Source: Actinomycetes bacterium (GTDB lineage Bacteria > Actinomycetota > Actinomycetes > S36-B12 > UBA5976). Taken from it: 41,071 nt of DNA. Of this stretch, positions 27,871 to 36,881 are shown in pieces. The stretch covers positions 1 through 41,071 of the forward strand of contig JAKAIC010000007.1 of NCBI GenBank assembly GCA_021814565.1, in the 5' to 3' direction. Each line of letters opens with the position of its first letter. Position 1 is the first letter of the stretch. The notes beneath the pieces were generated by a model. The model was given only the letters and a program-made list of their open reading frames with translations. It was not told where the DNA came from and made no database searches. Position numbers and translations under genes: made by a program.

Positions 27871-28668
27871 TCAGACGGTGGGTGCGACGAGGGACCAGGG
27901 CACGGTGACCTCACCGAGGCTCCACCGCTTGCGATCCCCGATGACGGGGGTGCCCTGCTGGACGAGCAGGTCGACGGCAGCGATCCAACGCTGGCGGGCA
28001 CCGAAGGTGCCATGTGGGGCATTGATGGCCCAGGCACGATCAAAGGCCTGCAGGAACGCGTGCACGGGCTGGCCGGGCAGGTTGTGGTGGATGAGCGCCT
28101 TGGGCAGGCGCTCCGCCAGATCCGAAGGCTTGCCCAGCGAAGCCAACTGCGTGGAGAGCGTCAGCGACTGGGGCGCTGCCACGGCATCCGCGGTCTTGCG
28201 GATGGCCAGCCACGCCGAACGTCGACCGACCTCGTCGCAGGTGCCGTCGATGATGAGCCCACCGGGCGCCAAATGCGAGTACATCTCCTGCCACGAGCGC
28301 TGCACGCTGGATTCGTCGTACTGTCGCAGCACGTTGAAGGCACGCACCACATGCGCATGCATTCCCGCCAGCTCGAAGCCGCCGCGCCGGAAGCGCAGGT
28401 GCGGTTGCTCGAAGGGGATGGCCTGCTGGACGCGTTGTGGGTCGATCTCCAGGCCGACCACCTCAATGTCATCACCAACACTGTTGTGCAGCCTGTCAGC
28501 GAGTTCGCGCGTGGTGACAGGGTAGGCGCCATACCCCAGATCGATGACGATGGCGTGTTCAAGCGAACTCAGGCGACTGCATTCCATATGGATGAGCCAA
28601 CGGTCGCACCGGCGCAGCCGGTTCGGCGCAGTGGTCCCACGGGTGATGTTGCCGACCGGCGTCGTCAT
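27871..28668 (-). CDS. Class I SAM-dependent methyltransferase-like protein
   Basis: IVIDLGYGAYPVTTRELADRL (motif I), VVGLEIDPQRV, GGLIIDGTCDEVGRR. ATG 28668. Confidence 0.7.
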   Translation of the reverse strand: MTTPVGNITRGTTAPNRLRRCDRWLIHMECSRLSSLEHAIVIDLGYGAYPVTTRELADRLHNSVGDDIEVVGLEIDPQRVQQAIPFEQPHLRFRRGGFELAGMHAHVVRAFNVLRQYDESSVQRSWQEMYSHLAPGGLIIDGTCDEVGRRSAWLAIRKTADAVAAPQSLTLSTQLASLGKPSDLAERLPKALIHHNLPGQPVHAFLQAFDRAWAINAPHGTFGARQRWIAAVDLLVQQGTPVIGDRKRWSLGEVTVPWSLVAPTV

Positions 28669-28943
28669 CGGCGCGGCTCGATGGATGCAAGCTGGTGGCG
28701 GATCTCCACCAGGTACACCGAGATAGCCACGATGGCCGCGATCTCGAACATGATGCTGCGGAATCCGAAGAGCACGAAGACGGAGGCGATGAGGCCGACG
28801 ATCCACGCCGTCCGCGAACCGCGTCCCAGCACCTCGAAGGCGGGTGCACTGTGACGCAGGGCATCGACCACCGCGAACACGCCGGAAATGAGGAAGGCCA
28901 ACTCCACGCCCGTGATCAGCAGTGCCAGCAATGACGAATTCAT
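28665..28943 (-). CDS. DUF2516-family membrane protein
   Basis: 92 aa with about three TM helices; overlaps the methyltransferase start. Confidence 0.75.
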   Translation of the reverse strand: MNSSLLALLITGVELAFLISGVFAVVDALRHSAPAFEVLGRGSRTAWIVGLIASVFVLFGFRSIMFEIAAIVAISVYLVEIRHQLASIEPRR

Positions 28944-28973
28944 GTCTCCTCCGGGCCAGAGCGTAGCGAGCAG

Positions 28974-29936
28974 CTAGGCCAGCGCGGCGGCCAACCGTGC
29001 GCTGACTCGCGTCTGCCCCATGGAACGGCCGCCACCCAACACCGGCGCCACCGGCAGTTGCGCCACAGCATCATCGGCCAATCCCCAGGCGCCGAGCACG
29101 GCACGCAGCACCGGCTGGTGACCGCGTGCCGTGCCGTCGGAGACCTTGACAGCACCGGCTCTCCCGTCGGGCAGGGCGAAGGCAATCACGCCCTCGGCGC
29201 CGATCTTGGAGATGAGCCCGGGCATGAGTTGCATGGCTATGGTGTCGTCACGGCCGGGCCCCGCCACCATCTCCGGGAAGTGGCGCATGGCGCTCGCAAT
29301 CAGGCCTTCGGGGCTGTCCGCAGGGGCCGTGGCCACACTGCGGAAGAGCCGGGCCAGGCCCACCAGCGAGACGGCGAAGAGGGGCGCACCACAGCCATCC
29401 ACCGTCACCGTGGTAACCAGCTCCCCGGTCAGTTCCTCCGCCACTGCAAGCGCGGCACGCTGCATGGGATGCTGTGGATCCAGGTACGACGCCACCGTCC
29501 AGTGGTTCACGACGCAGGTGCCGATGAAGCCCGCGTGCTTGCCGGAGCAGTTGAAGTGCAGGCGATCAGGGGTGCCGCCTTCGCGCAGGTGGGCGTCCCG
29601 CTCCGTGGCACCCAGAGGCAGGCTTTCGGGGCACTGCAGATCGGCTGCCGTGCGTCCGTACTTGGCCAGTATCTCCTCCACGCCCGCAACATGCCCCGCG
29701 CCACCGCTGTGGGAGGCGGTGGCCAACGCCAGCAGGCGCGGTTCGAGGTCGAGGCCGTTGCGCACCATGGCCGCAGCCTGCGCTGGCTTGAGGCTGGAAC
29801 GCGGATACATGAGCGCCGATGTGTCGCCAAGGCTCAGGCGTACATCACCCGCTTCGTCGAGCAGCACCATCGCACCGCAGTGCCACGACTCGACGATGTC
29901 GCCGCGCACCACTTCCACCAGCAGGTCATCACGCAT
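28974..29936 (-). CDS. L-asparaginase II family protein
   Basis: LVEVVRGDIVESWHCGAMVLLD, YPRSSLKPAQAAAMV, ATASHSGGAGHV, FNCSGKHAGFIGTC, TVDGCGAPLFAVSL. Confidence 0.9.
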   Translation of the reverse strand: MRDDLLVEVVRGDIVESWHCGAMVLLDEAGDVRLSLGDTSALMYPRSSLKPAQAAAMVRNGLDLEPRLLALATASHSGGAGHVAGVEEILAKYGRTAADLQCPESLPLGATERDAHLREGGTPDRLHFNCSGKHAGFIGTCVVNHWTVASYLDPQHPMQRAALAVAEELTGELVTTVTVDGCGAPLFAVSLVGLARLFRSVATAPADSPEGLIASAMRHFPEMVAGPGRDDTIAMQLMPGLISKIGAEGVIAFALPDGRAGAVKVSDGTARGHQPVLRAVLGAWGLADDAVAQLPVAPVLGGGRSMGQTRVSARLAAALA

Positions 29937-29974
29937 GCCGGAAATCTATGCCCTCCAGCGCTGTGGGGCAGCGA

Positions 29975-31042
29975 TCAGGCGTGGCCCAGCATGCGCATGC
30001 GCACTTTGCCCGCCGAACCACGAGCCGTACCAGCCGTCTCCTGATTCACGATGATGTGCTGCGTGGCCTGCAGACCATCGACCGTGAGCTCCTGCGCAGG
30101 ATCCAGTGCACGCTTGACCAGTGCCGTCGCGATGGGACCGAGTTCGTGATGGTGCGCGGACATACCGAGGAATCCCACTTGCTCCTCCCCCGCCAGTACC
30201 GGCTCCCCGTGCTGCGGCAGATCGTCACGCGATCCGTCCAAGTGCAGCAACACCAGACGACGAGGCGGCTTGCCCGCGTTATGCACCTTGGCGACGGTTT
30301 CCTGACCGCGGTAGCAGCCCTTCTTCATGTGCACCGCAACGCCCAACCAGCCCACCTCGTGCGGAATTGTGCGCTCATCGGTCTCGACGCCGAAGCGCGG
30401 CAGGCCCGCGGCCAGGCGTAGGGCATTCCAGGCCCAGCTGCCGGCCAGCGCAGTGTGTGTCCCGAGATAGGCCTTGAGGTCCTCACGGGGCAGGAACAAC
30501 TCACGGCCGGCAAAACGCTCGGGCTGTTGCGCCACGCATTGCGACAGGTCAGCACCCGAATCCGGGAGTGGCAGGCCCGCGTACAGCGCAGGCGTGAGCA
30601 CGCTCGGGAATTGCGGATGGGCCTCGCGACGCGGCTCCCACACGGTCGCCCACTGCTCGCTGACATCACGCACCTCGACGCGCAGCATGAAGCGCATGCG
30701 ATCAAGAAAGGCCACCACACTGGCGGCATTACCGGGTTCCACGCCCATGAGCAGGCGGTCCTCGAGGACCGCGACATGGAGCTCGGCCTCGACCCGCCCA
30801 TGCGGATCGAGCAGCAGGTCGTAGGTGGAGTCACCGGGCTTCAGCGCCAGCAGCAACTGCGAGGTCAGGGAATCCAGCCAGCTCAACCGGTCGGCACCGG
30901 TGACCTCCAGCACGCCCCGATGGGAGAGGTCCACGGCACCGGCGCCCGCGGCCAGCAGGCGCTGCTCGGCAAAGGGATCCCCGTAGTGCCAGGGCACGCC
31001 GGCATCCACGTCATCAGCACGCATCATGGGCACGGCAGTCAT
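29975..31042 (-). CDS. ygfZ: Folate-binding YgfZ-type Fe-S biogenesis protein
   Basis: KKGCYRGQETVAKVHN signature; GADRLSWLDSLTSQ; SD AAGGAGGT before ATG 31042. Confidence 0.92.
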   Translation of the reverse strand: MTAVPMMRADDVDAGVPWHYGDPFAEQRLLAAGAGAVDLSHRGVLEVTGADRLSWLDSLTSQLLLALKPGDSTYDLLLDPHGRVEAELHVAVLEDRLLMGVEPGNAASVVAFLDRMRFMLRVEVRDVSEQWATVWEPRREAHPQFPSVLTPALYAGLPLPDSGADLSQCVAQQPERFAGRELFLPREDLKAYLGTHTALAGSWAWNALRLAAGLPRFGVETDERTIPHEVGWLGVAVHMKKGCYRGQETVAKVHNAGKPPRRLVLLHLDGSRDDLPQHGEPVLAGEEQVGFLGMSAHHHELGPIATALVKRALDPAQELTVDGLQATQHIIVNQETAGTARGSAGKVRMRMLGHA

Positions 31043-31111
31043 AGGACGCACCTCCTTCTCAGCGGCAACGCGCAAGCCGCTCCGTTGCTTCCCCAGCGGC
31101 GGCGAGGCAGG

Positions 31112-31549
31112 TCAGTGCTTACCGGCCCGACCCTGTTCGATGCACTTCCGGCAGCGCCCGTGGAACGACACATGCGAGACGTCGATGTCAAAGCCCTTGT
31201 CAGCGCGCAAGGCGCGGGCCAGTGACTCCAGGACATCTGCGGAGATGGACTCCACGTTGCCACAGGCATCACAGGCCAGGTGGATGTGCGTCTCGTCGTC
31301 GACCGAGTGGTACGTCGGCGCCCCGTGGCCGATATGGGAGTGGGTGACGAGCCCGACCTTCTCCAGCACCTCGAGCGCACGGTAGATGGTGGAGAGGTTG
31401 ACGCCAGCGGCGTGGCGCTGCACCTCGGCCAGCAGTTCCTCGGGTGAACCATGCCGTAGCGTCTCGACGGCCTGCAGCACCAATTGCCGCTGCGGCGTGA
31501 TGCGGTAGCCCTGCGCGTGCAGGCGACGATCCCAATCCGCCATGCTCAT
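31112..31549 (-). CDS. Fur-family metalloregulator
   Basis: YRITPQRQLVLQAVETL, NLSTIYRALEVLEKVGLV, HIHLACDACGNV, FHGRCRKC. ATGA overlap with nitrobindin supports start 31549. Confidence 0.93.
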   Translation of the reverse strand: MSMADWDRRLHAQGYRITPQRQLVLQAVETLRHGSPEELLAEVQRHAAGVNLSTIYRALEVLEKVGLVTHSHIGHGAPTYHSVDDETHIHLACDACGNVESISADVLESLARALRADKGFDIDVSHVSFHGRCRKCIEQGRAGKH

Positions 31550-32073
31550 GCCGACTGCAATCGGATCCACACGTGAGACTCCTCGGCTGCGCCCGCTACC
31601 GCCATGTCGAAGGCCATGAGCAATTCTCCGGCCACCAGCCCGTAGATCCGCTTCCCCGACTCGATGCGCGGTGCGCCGGGCGTGTGCACGAAGTTCGACG
31701 CGTGCACTTCCAGCTTGGCGCCGGTGATGCGCGCGTTCTCCAACGAGGTGACCGTCACCTTCCCCAGCCAGATCTCAGCGATGCCGTGGTAGTTGCAGAT
31801 GGTGACTTCCACACCGTTGTTCGGCCCGGCACGCCAATACCCCGATTCCGTGTGCGAGGGCCGTAGGCGCTGGTCGTCCTCGTCCACCATCCAGGACACC
31901 GAGCGGTACTCCAGAAAGGGGCGGCCGTCGGAGGCGAACTCCACGACCTCCTCGTAACGGAAACCGGGTGCGCCAGCAATCGCGCCTTCGCCGATCCCCC
32001 GCCAGCGCCCGACGAGCCAGGACAGGTGTGCTATATCAGGATGCACGCCGGCCAGTACGTCGGGTTCGCTCAT
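31546..32073 (-). CDS. Nitrobindin-like heme-binding beta-barrel (FABP-like) protein
   Basis: LSWLVGRWRGIGEG (GxWxGxG), ESHVWIRLQ C-terminal His. Confidence 0.85.
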   Translation of the reverse strand: MSEPDVLAGVHPDIAHLSWLVGRWRGIGEGAIAGAPGFRYEEVVEFASDGRPFLEYRSVSWMVDEDDQRLRPSHTESGYWRAGPNNGVEVTICNYHGIAEIWLGKVTVTSLENARITGAKLEVHASNFVHTPGAPRIESGKRIYGLVAGELLMAFDMAVAGAAEESHVWIRLQSA

Positions 32074-32183
32074 CAGGCCTGGCCCTTGAAGAGCTTGCTG
32101 ACAACGGTCACGGCAAATGCCGCGATACCGATCGACACGCAGACGAGTGCGATCATGTAGCCGGTTTCGACGATGCTGGTCAT
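32073..32183 (-). CDS. 36-aa single-TM microprotein
   Basis: MTSIVETGYMIALVCVSIGIAAFAVTVVSKLFKGQA*; stop overlaps the nitrobindin start (TGATG). Below the ORF-track cutoff. Confidence 0.7.
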   Translation of the reverse strand: MTSIVETGYMIALVCVSIGIAAFAVTVVSKLFKGQA

Positions 32184-32189
32184 GTCCAC

Positions 32190-32207
32190 AGTTTAGCCAC
32201 CTACCAT
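32190..32207. promoter_or_regulatory. Divergent -10 elements: TAAACT (minus strand, 32195-32190) and TACCAT (plus strand, 32202-32207), each 6 nt before an ATG
   Basis: Direct reading; TANNNT spacing typical of leaderless actinobacterial promoters. Confidence 0.6.
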
Positions 32208-32213
32208 TTCCCC

Positions 32214-32573
32214 ATGGCTCGTCTCGTCATCAAGATCACCTCGGGCGCCGAGGCCCTCGAACGCTGCAACCAGGGCTGGACGGTGGCCACCGCCGCGATG
32301 GCCGCGGGCGTGGAGACCAGCGTCTGGCTCACCGGTGACGCGGTCTGGTTCGCCACTCCCGGCTATGCGGACAGCGTGGAACTCGAAGGTGCGCAGTCGT
32401 TCTCCTTCGCCGTCGCTGAGATCCTCGCCCAGGGAACGCTCACCGCGTGCACGCAATGCCTCAGACGGCGCAACATCGAACCTGAGCAGGTGTTGCCCGG
32501 GGTGCGGGTGGCGGGGGCTATGGGCTTCGTGGAGGAAGTGATGGTGCCGGAGGCCAAGGCCCTCGTCTACTGA
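32214..32573 (+). CDS. DsrE-family protein
   Basis: MARLVIKITSGAEALERCNQGWTVATAAMAAGVETSVWLTGDAVW..., CTQC motif. Confidence 0.85.
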   Translation: MARLVIKITSGAEALERCNQGWTVATAAMAAGVETSVWLTGDAVWFATPGYADSVELEGAQSFSFAVAEILAQGTLTACTQCLRRRNIEPEQVLPGVRVAGAMGFVEEVMVPEAKALVY

Positions 32574-32578
32574 GCTGC

Positions 32579-33037
32579 TCACGCGGCGCGATGGCGCAGC
32601 CGCTGGATGAGCAGATAGGTCTCGCAGCCCAGGCAGTAGTTGAAGGCGGCGTTCAGGAAGGCCGCGGCCAGGGCCAGCGCTCCGGCCACCGTGAACACGG
32701 CCGCGCTGCCCACGACTGAACCCAGCAGCGATACCAGCGCGAACAGCAGTCCCACGGTTTGGGCGAAACGCGGTGGCTCCGGCGCTTCAAGCGGTACCGG
32801 ACCGGAGAGGCGCGGCTTCACCAGAGCCGCATAGATGCGACCGTAGGGCTGGGCCTGCAGGCCGACGATGGAGCCCAGACCGAACACCGCGGCCTGCAAC
32901 GCCATGAGCGCGGTGCCGAGCGCATGCGGTCCGGTGATCACCGCGATCGCCAGCACCACGGTGGTGATGCCAGCACCGAAACGAGGACCACGGGCGTCGA
33001 TCGGCTTGTGGGCATTCGCGGATGCGCTGGTGGTCAT
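32579..33037 (-). CDS. DUF4395-family membrane protein
   Basis: DARGPRFGAGITTVVLAIAVITG, several TM helices, NYCLGCETYLL. Confidence 0.88.
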   Translation of the reverse strand: MTTSASANAHKPIDARGPRFGAGITTVVLAIAVITGPHALGTALMALQAAVFGLGSIVGLQAQPYGRIYAALVKPRLSGPVPLEAPEPPRFAQTVGLLFALVSLLGSVVGSAAVFTVAGALALAAAFLNAAFNYCLGCETYLLIQRLRHRAA

Positions 33038-33090
33038 GGCAACTCCTTGCGTCGTGACGGTGCATGGCGGTATGCCGCACCGTGGTGGAA

Positions 33091-33531
33091 TCAGATGTCT
33101 TCGAAGCGGCGATCGTCGACAGCGACGAGCAGTTCGTCCTTGCGGGGAACGCCGCTGATGCGTGCGCTGAGGCGCCCACGCCCGTCCAGCACCAGGATGG
33201 TGGGCGTCCGCATGATGGCGAATTCACGCACCAGATCCATGTGCTCCTCGGCATTGACCTCAAGATGGCGAACCCCGGGCACGGTCGCAGCCACCTCCGT
33301 GGCAATGGCCTTGGCTGCGCGGCAGGGAGCGCACACGCTCGAGGAGAACTGCACGATGGTTGCGCGTTCCCCCATGGCGCCGTGCTGGGCGAAGGGTGAA
33401 TCCGCTGCCACCACCCCCTCGCTGTCGGCAGCGAGCGCCAGCTGCTGCACGCGTCCGTCCGTGAGTTTGCGCAGCACACCGAAGCCGCTGGCGAGCACCA
33501 GCACGGCCAGCACGACGATCGCTCCACTCAT
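33091..33531 (-). CDS. Membrane-anchored thioredoxin-like protein
   Basis: N-terminal TM, IVQFSSSVCAPCRAAKAIA (CxxC), MRTPTILVLDGRGR (cis-Pro). ATG 33531. Confidence 0.88.
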   Translation of the reverse strand: MSGAIVVLAVLVLASGFGVLRKLTDGRVQQLALAADSEGVVAADSPFAQHGAMGERATIVQFSSSVCAPCRAAKAIATEVAATVPGVRHLEVNAEEHMDLVREFAIMRTPTILVLDGRGRLSARISGVPRKDELLVAVDDRRFEDI

Positions 33532-33620
33532 GACACCACAGCCAACCCCATGCCGGGCAAACGCCGGAACCGCGTCCAGACTTCCCCCGACCCACTGCGA
33601 ACACTTCGCACTCGCCTGCC

Positions 33621-34439
33621 TCAGGCGCGCAGCACGGTTGCCGACCAGGCCGCAATGCGGTTGGTCAACTCCTGTGTGGTGCCGCGTTCGGCGTGGCCCA
33701 TTCCGGGCTCCACCCACAGTTCCGCACTCGTGTTGCCCGCTTCAACAGCCGCGCGATGCACCCGCGCGCTGTGCTCGGGCGGGAAATAGTGGTCGCGGTC
33801 GCCGTGCACGAAGAGCAGGGGATGCGTGATTACAGCCGCCGATGCCGCCGGTGAGGTGGGCAGACCGCAAGCAGGTGTATCGGGACCCTCGCCCCAGTCG
33901 CGCACCGTGAGCTTCACGCCCTCACCCACGCGCAGGGCCAGGCGGCCCCAGGGCGTTGCCGTGATACGGAACATGCGATCCATGACATGGGTGCCGCGGA
34001 AGAACCACTCGCCCACGCCACTAACCAGCACCGTGGCATCGGGCCGCTCCCGCACTTGGATCTCGCGGTCCTTCGGGGTCATGCGGTCAGGTGCGGTGGT
34101 CAATGCCGCATGACGAATCGCCACGGCCGCGCCCATGGAGAAGCCGACGGTGACCAGTGGTGCGTCGGACAGCGTTCTCGCCCAGGCGCAGACCGCATCA
34201 AGGTCGAGCGGCTCACGGTACGAGAGTGTGCAGGCACCCGCACTCTCACCATGGCCGCGCTGGTCGAACACCACCACGCGTCCGTAGGGAGCAAGCCACT
34301 GCGTGATGAGCGTGATGCCTGCCTTGCGTCGATTGCCGGTGATGCCGTGGGCCATGACGAAGGTGAGCGGGCCCTCACCGTGCGCCTCGGCCACAATGCG
34401 GGTGCCGTCACTAGAGCGCAGGACCGCGCTGTTCGTCAT
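33621..34439 (-). CDS. Alpha/beta hydrolase
   Basis: FVMAHGITGNRRKAG, VTVGFSMGAAVAIRHA nucleophile elbow, GDRDHYFPPEHS. Confidence 0.88.
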   Translation of the reverse strand: MTNSAVLRSSDGTRIVAEAHGEGPLTFVMAHGITGNRRKAGITLITQWLAPYGRVVVFDQRGHGESAGACTLSYREPLDLDAVCAWARTLSDAPLVTVGFSMGAAVAIRHAALTTAPDRMTPKDREIQVRERPDATVLVSGVGEWFFRGTHVMDRMFRITATPWGRLALRVGEGVKLTVRDWGEGPDTPACGLPTSPAASAAVITHPLLFVHGDRDHYFPPEHSARVHRAAVEAGNTSAELWVEPGMGHAERGTTQELTNRIAAWSATVLRA

Positions 34440-36205
34440 GCGTGCCCCACCTGCGTCGTCACGGGAAATCGGACCTCCAGCAGCATACGTCCAGTGCCGG
34501 CATCATGCGTGAGGCTCCAACGTTCCGGGCTCACCGAATCCAGCCACTGCGATCCGAGACCTGCCACTCCGCGACCCGCGGGCACGCCGTCATTGCGCAC
34601 TCGCACGAGCACCTCGTCCGCGAGCTGCTGCACAGCAATCTCGATACGAGTGGCATGGGCGTGGCGAACGGCATTGGCGATGGCCTCTTCAGCGACGGCA
34701 AGCACCTGCTGGCATGCCGAACAGTGCTCCTGGTCCGGGAGGTCCAGCGTCAGCGTGATGTCGACGACCGCGGACCACTCGGCCACAAGCGTGCCCAGCG
34801 CCTTGACCACATCCAGGGGTTCCGGTTCGAAGGCACCGATAAGCGGCGTCTCCATCAACGAGTCGAGCCTCTGCAGGGCCTGGGTGGCGGTTGCCGGATT
34901 GCGTTCGTCAGCCGCTCTTTCCAGTTCCAGCGAAATGGCCATCAGCCGACCCTGCAATGACGAATGCAAGTGTCGTGCCAGCAACCGGCTGGCCTCGGCC
35001 AGCTCGCGCGCACGCACCCGCTGCGCGACATCGGCTGCGTTGAGGCTGGCCGATGCCATTTCCAGGCGCACCCGGCGGGTACCCGTCAGCCCCACGATGA
35101 TGGAGGTGGCGGCCATCAGCAGCACACCCCCCAACGAACAGACGACTGCCCAGGCCACGGCCTGCGAGGTAGCCCAGCCCAGTTGTGGCATCACCAGCGG
35201 TGGCACGGACGCGATCAGCATGGCGGCGATGATGCCCGTCCAGTATTCGGCTGCACCGCGATGGCCCGGCACGCGCACGATGAGGTCAGCCACCGCCAGC
35301 ACCACACAGATGCAGGTCAGTTGCAGGATGAACATGAGCACGGCCCAGCCCGGGCTGGGCATGGACATGGCCATGCCGCTGGTGAAGAGCCAGGCGATGA
35401 GAGCCGACCAGAAGATGGGATAGGGCTGCGGATAGCAACCCAGACGCAACAGCAGCGGCAGATCCACCCGCACCTGCTCGCTCGGCGGCTCCTCCCACAA
35501 CTCATGCGAAATGGGGCGTATGTCGTGGTCCACCGCCTCACGCAGCGATGCTGCGATGCGTCGCAGCATCTGCACGGATTCATCGAGATCCATGGGCAGG
35601 GTCATGAAGGCACGGGTCCGTGACACGGACTCCTGCACTCGCACCGAGACGGTTGCGGCCAACTCCCTGGCCAGCGCCTGGGACAGGGCACTTTCATGCT
35701 GTGCGCGAACCAGCATCCGGGCCTGATCATCGAGCAGTCGTTCGCGCTCCGCGATGAAGCGGTCCCGGCCGTTGTAGTAGAGGCTGGTCAGCGCCAGCCA
35801 CACCAGCCCTTGGAAGGCGCCCGTCCAGAACCGCGTGATCCCCAGGTAGAGCGAGGGGATTCCGACCACCGAGTGCAGCGAGCCGATGGTGAGCATGCGG
35901 ACGGCGCCCACCACGGCAAAGGTCAGGATCTGCGCCTTCACCTGCCGCAGCACCAACCAGGTGCGCGAAAGCCAGCCGTAGAGCATCAGCAGCAACGCGG
36001 CGGCAGCGGATCCTAGGACGGCGGTTACCAACCCCCAGAACACAGTGCGCGGTGACTCCAGCAGGCGAACCTGGGCGACGGCCGTGGTGAGCGTGCCGAC
36101 GGGGACCATGTAGAGCAGTGGCCGCATGCGCAGCGCCGCGCCGGTTTCGACGGCCAGCCACACCTGCCGCACCCCATCGGCGAAGGACTCACTGGCGCGT
36201 GACAT
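34436..36205 (-). CDS. Polytopic NarL-type sensor histidine kinase with two membrane blocks
   Basis: RLLARHLHSSLQGRLMAISLELERA (HisKA_3-like), AEEAIANAVRHAHATRIEI, GVAGLGSQWLD; overlaps the response regulator and the hydrolase. Confidence 0.82.
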   Translation of the reverse strand: MSRASESFADGVRQVWLAVETGAALRMRPLLYMVPVGTLTTAVAQVRLLESPRTVFWGLVTAVLGSAAAALLLMLYGWLSRTWLVLRQVKAQILTFAVVGAVRMLTIGSLHSVVGIPSLYLGITRFWTGAFQGLVWLALTSLYYNGRDRFIAERERLLDDQARMLVRAQHESALSQALARELAATVSVRVQESVSRTRAFMTLPMDLDESVQMLRRIAASLREAVDHDIRPISHELWEEPPSEQVRVDLPLLLRLGCYPQPYPIFWSALIAWLFTSGMAMSMPSPGWAVLMFILQLTCICVVLAVADLIVRVPGHRGAAEYWTGIIAAMLIASVPPLVMPQLGWATSQAVAWAVVCSLGGVLLMAATSIIVGLTGTRRVRLEMASASLNAADVAQRVRARELAEASRLLARHLHSSLQGRLMAISLELERAADERNPATATQALQRLDSLMETPLIGAFEPEPLDVVKALGTLVAEWSAVVDITLTLDLPDQEHCSACQQVLAVAEEAIANAVRHAHATRIEIAVQQLADEVLVRVRNDGVPAGRGVAGLGSQWLDSVSPERWSLTHDAGTGRMLLEVRFPVTTQVGHA

Positions 36206-36824
36206 TGCCCGTCATCTCGAGGTACGCACGGGTGAGTTGCACCCGCTGATTGAATGACGAATCCGCTGGCAGTTCGAGGCGGAGTGCCACCCGTCGCATC
36301 ATCTGTTCCACCGCGCGCTCGGAAACGTTGCGACGTCTGGCGATTTCAGCGTTGGTGAGTCCTTCGGCAACGGCCCGCAGAATCGACAACTGGGAATCAG
36401 TGAACTGTTCTGCCAGACCCGGCTTGCTGATGACGCCACGCTGCCGCGGTTCCATACAGGTCTGGAGTGCTTGCGTTAGGTCAGTGATCGACTGCACATC
36501 GCGCTTGCGCAGGAAGACGGTTCGTGAGGGCAGATCGGGTGCCTGCTGCGCAAGCAGGCGGGGCGAGTCGTAGGTGGTGAGCACGACGATGCCGATCGCA
36601 GGATTCTGCCGACGCAGGGCGATGGCGATATCGGCACCATTGGGGCCGATGCCGAGATCGAGATCCAGCACCGCCGCTTCCGGGTGACCCAGGGCGGCGA
36701 ACTTCATGGCCTCGCTCGCGGACGCCGCTTCCCCAATGACGCTCAAACCCTGCTGCCGCAAGGCAGAGGCCACGCTGGAGCGGGTGAGTCCGTCGTCCTC
36801 CACCACCAGCACGCGCAGGCCCAT
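36189..36824 (-). CDS. Response regulator with LuxR/NarL-type HTH
   Basis: LRVLVVEDDGLTRSSVASAL, AAVLDLDLGIGPNGADIA, FTDSQLSILRAVAEGLTNAEIARRRNVSERAVEQMMRRV. ATG 36824; longer ORF is antisense to sua5. Confidence 0.88.
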   Translation of the reverse strand: MGLRVLVVEDDGLTRSSVASALRQQGLSVIGEAASASEAMKFAALGHPEAAVLDLDLGIGPNGADIAIALRRQNPAIGIVVLTTYDSPRLLAQQAPDLPSRTVFLRKRDVQSITDLTQALQTCMEPRQRGVISKPGLAEQFTDSQLSILRAVAEGLTNAEIARRRNVSERAVEQMMRRVALRLELPADSSFNQRVQLTRAYLEMTGNVTRQ

Positions 36825-36881
36825 GACTTCATTATTCACGGTTCGACGTCGCCGACTGCCTGCAGGCACAATGCGCGTGTG

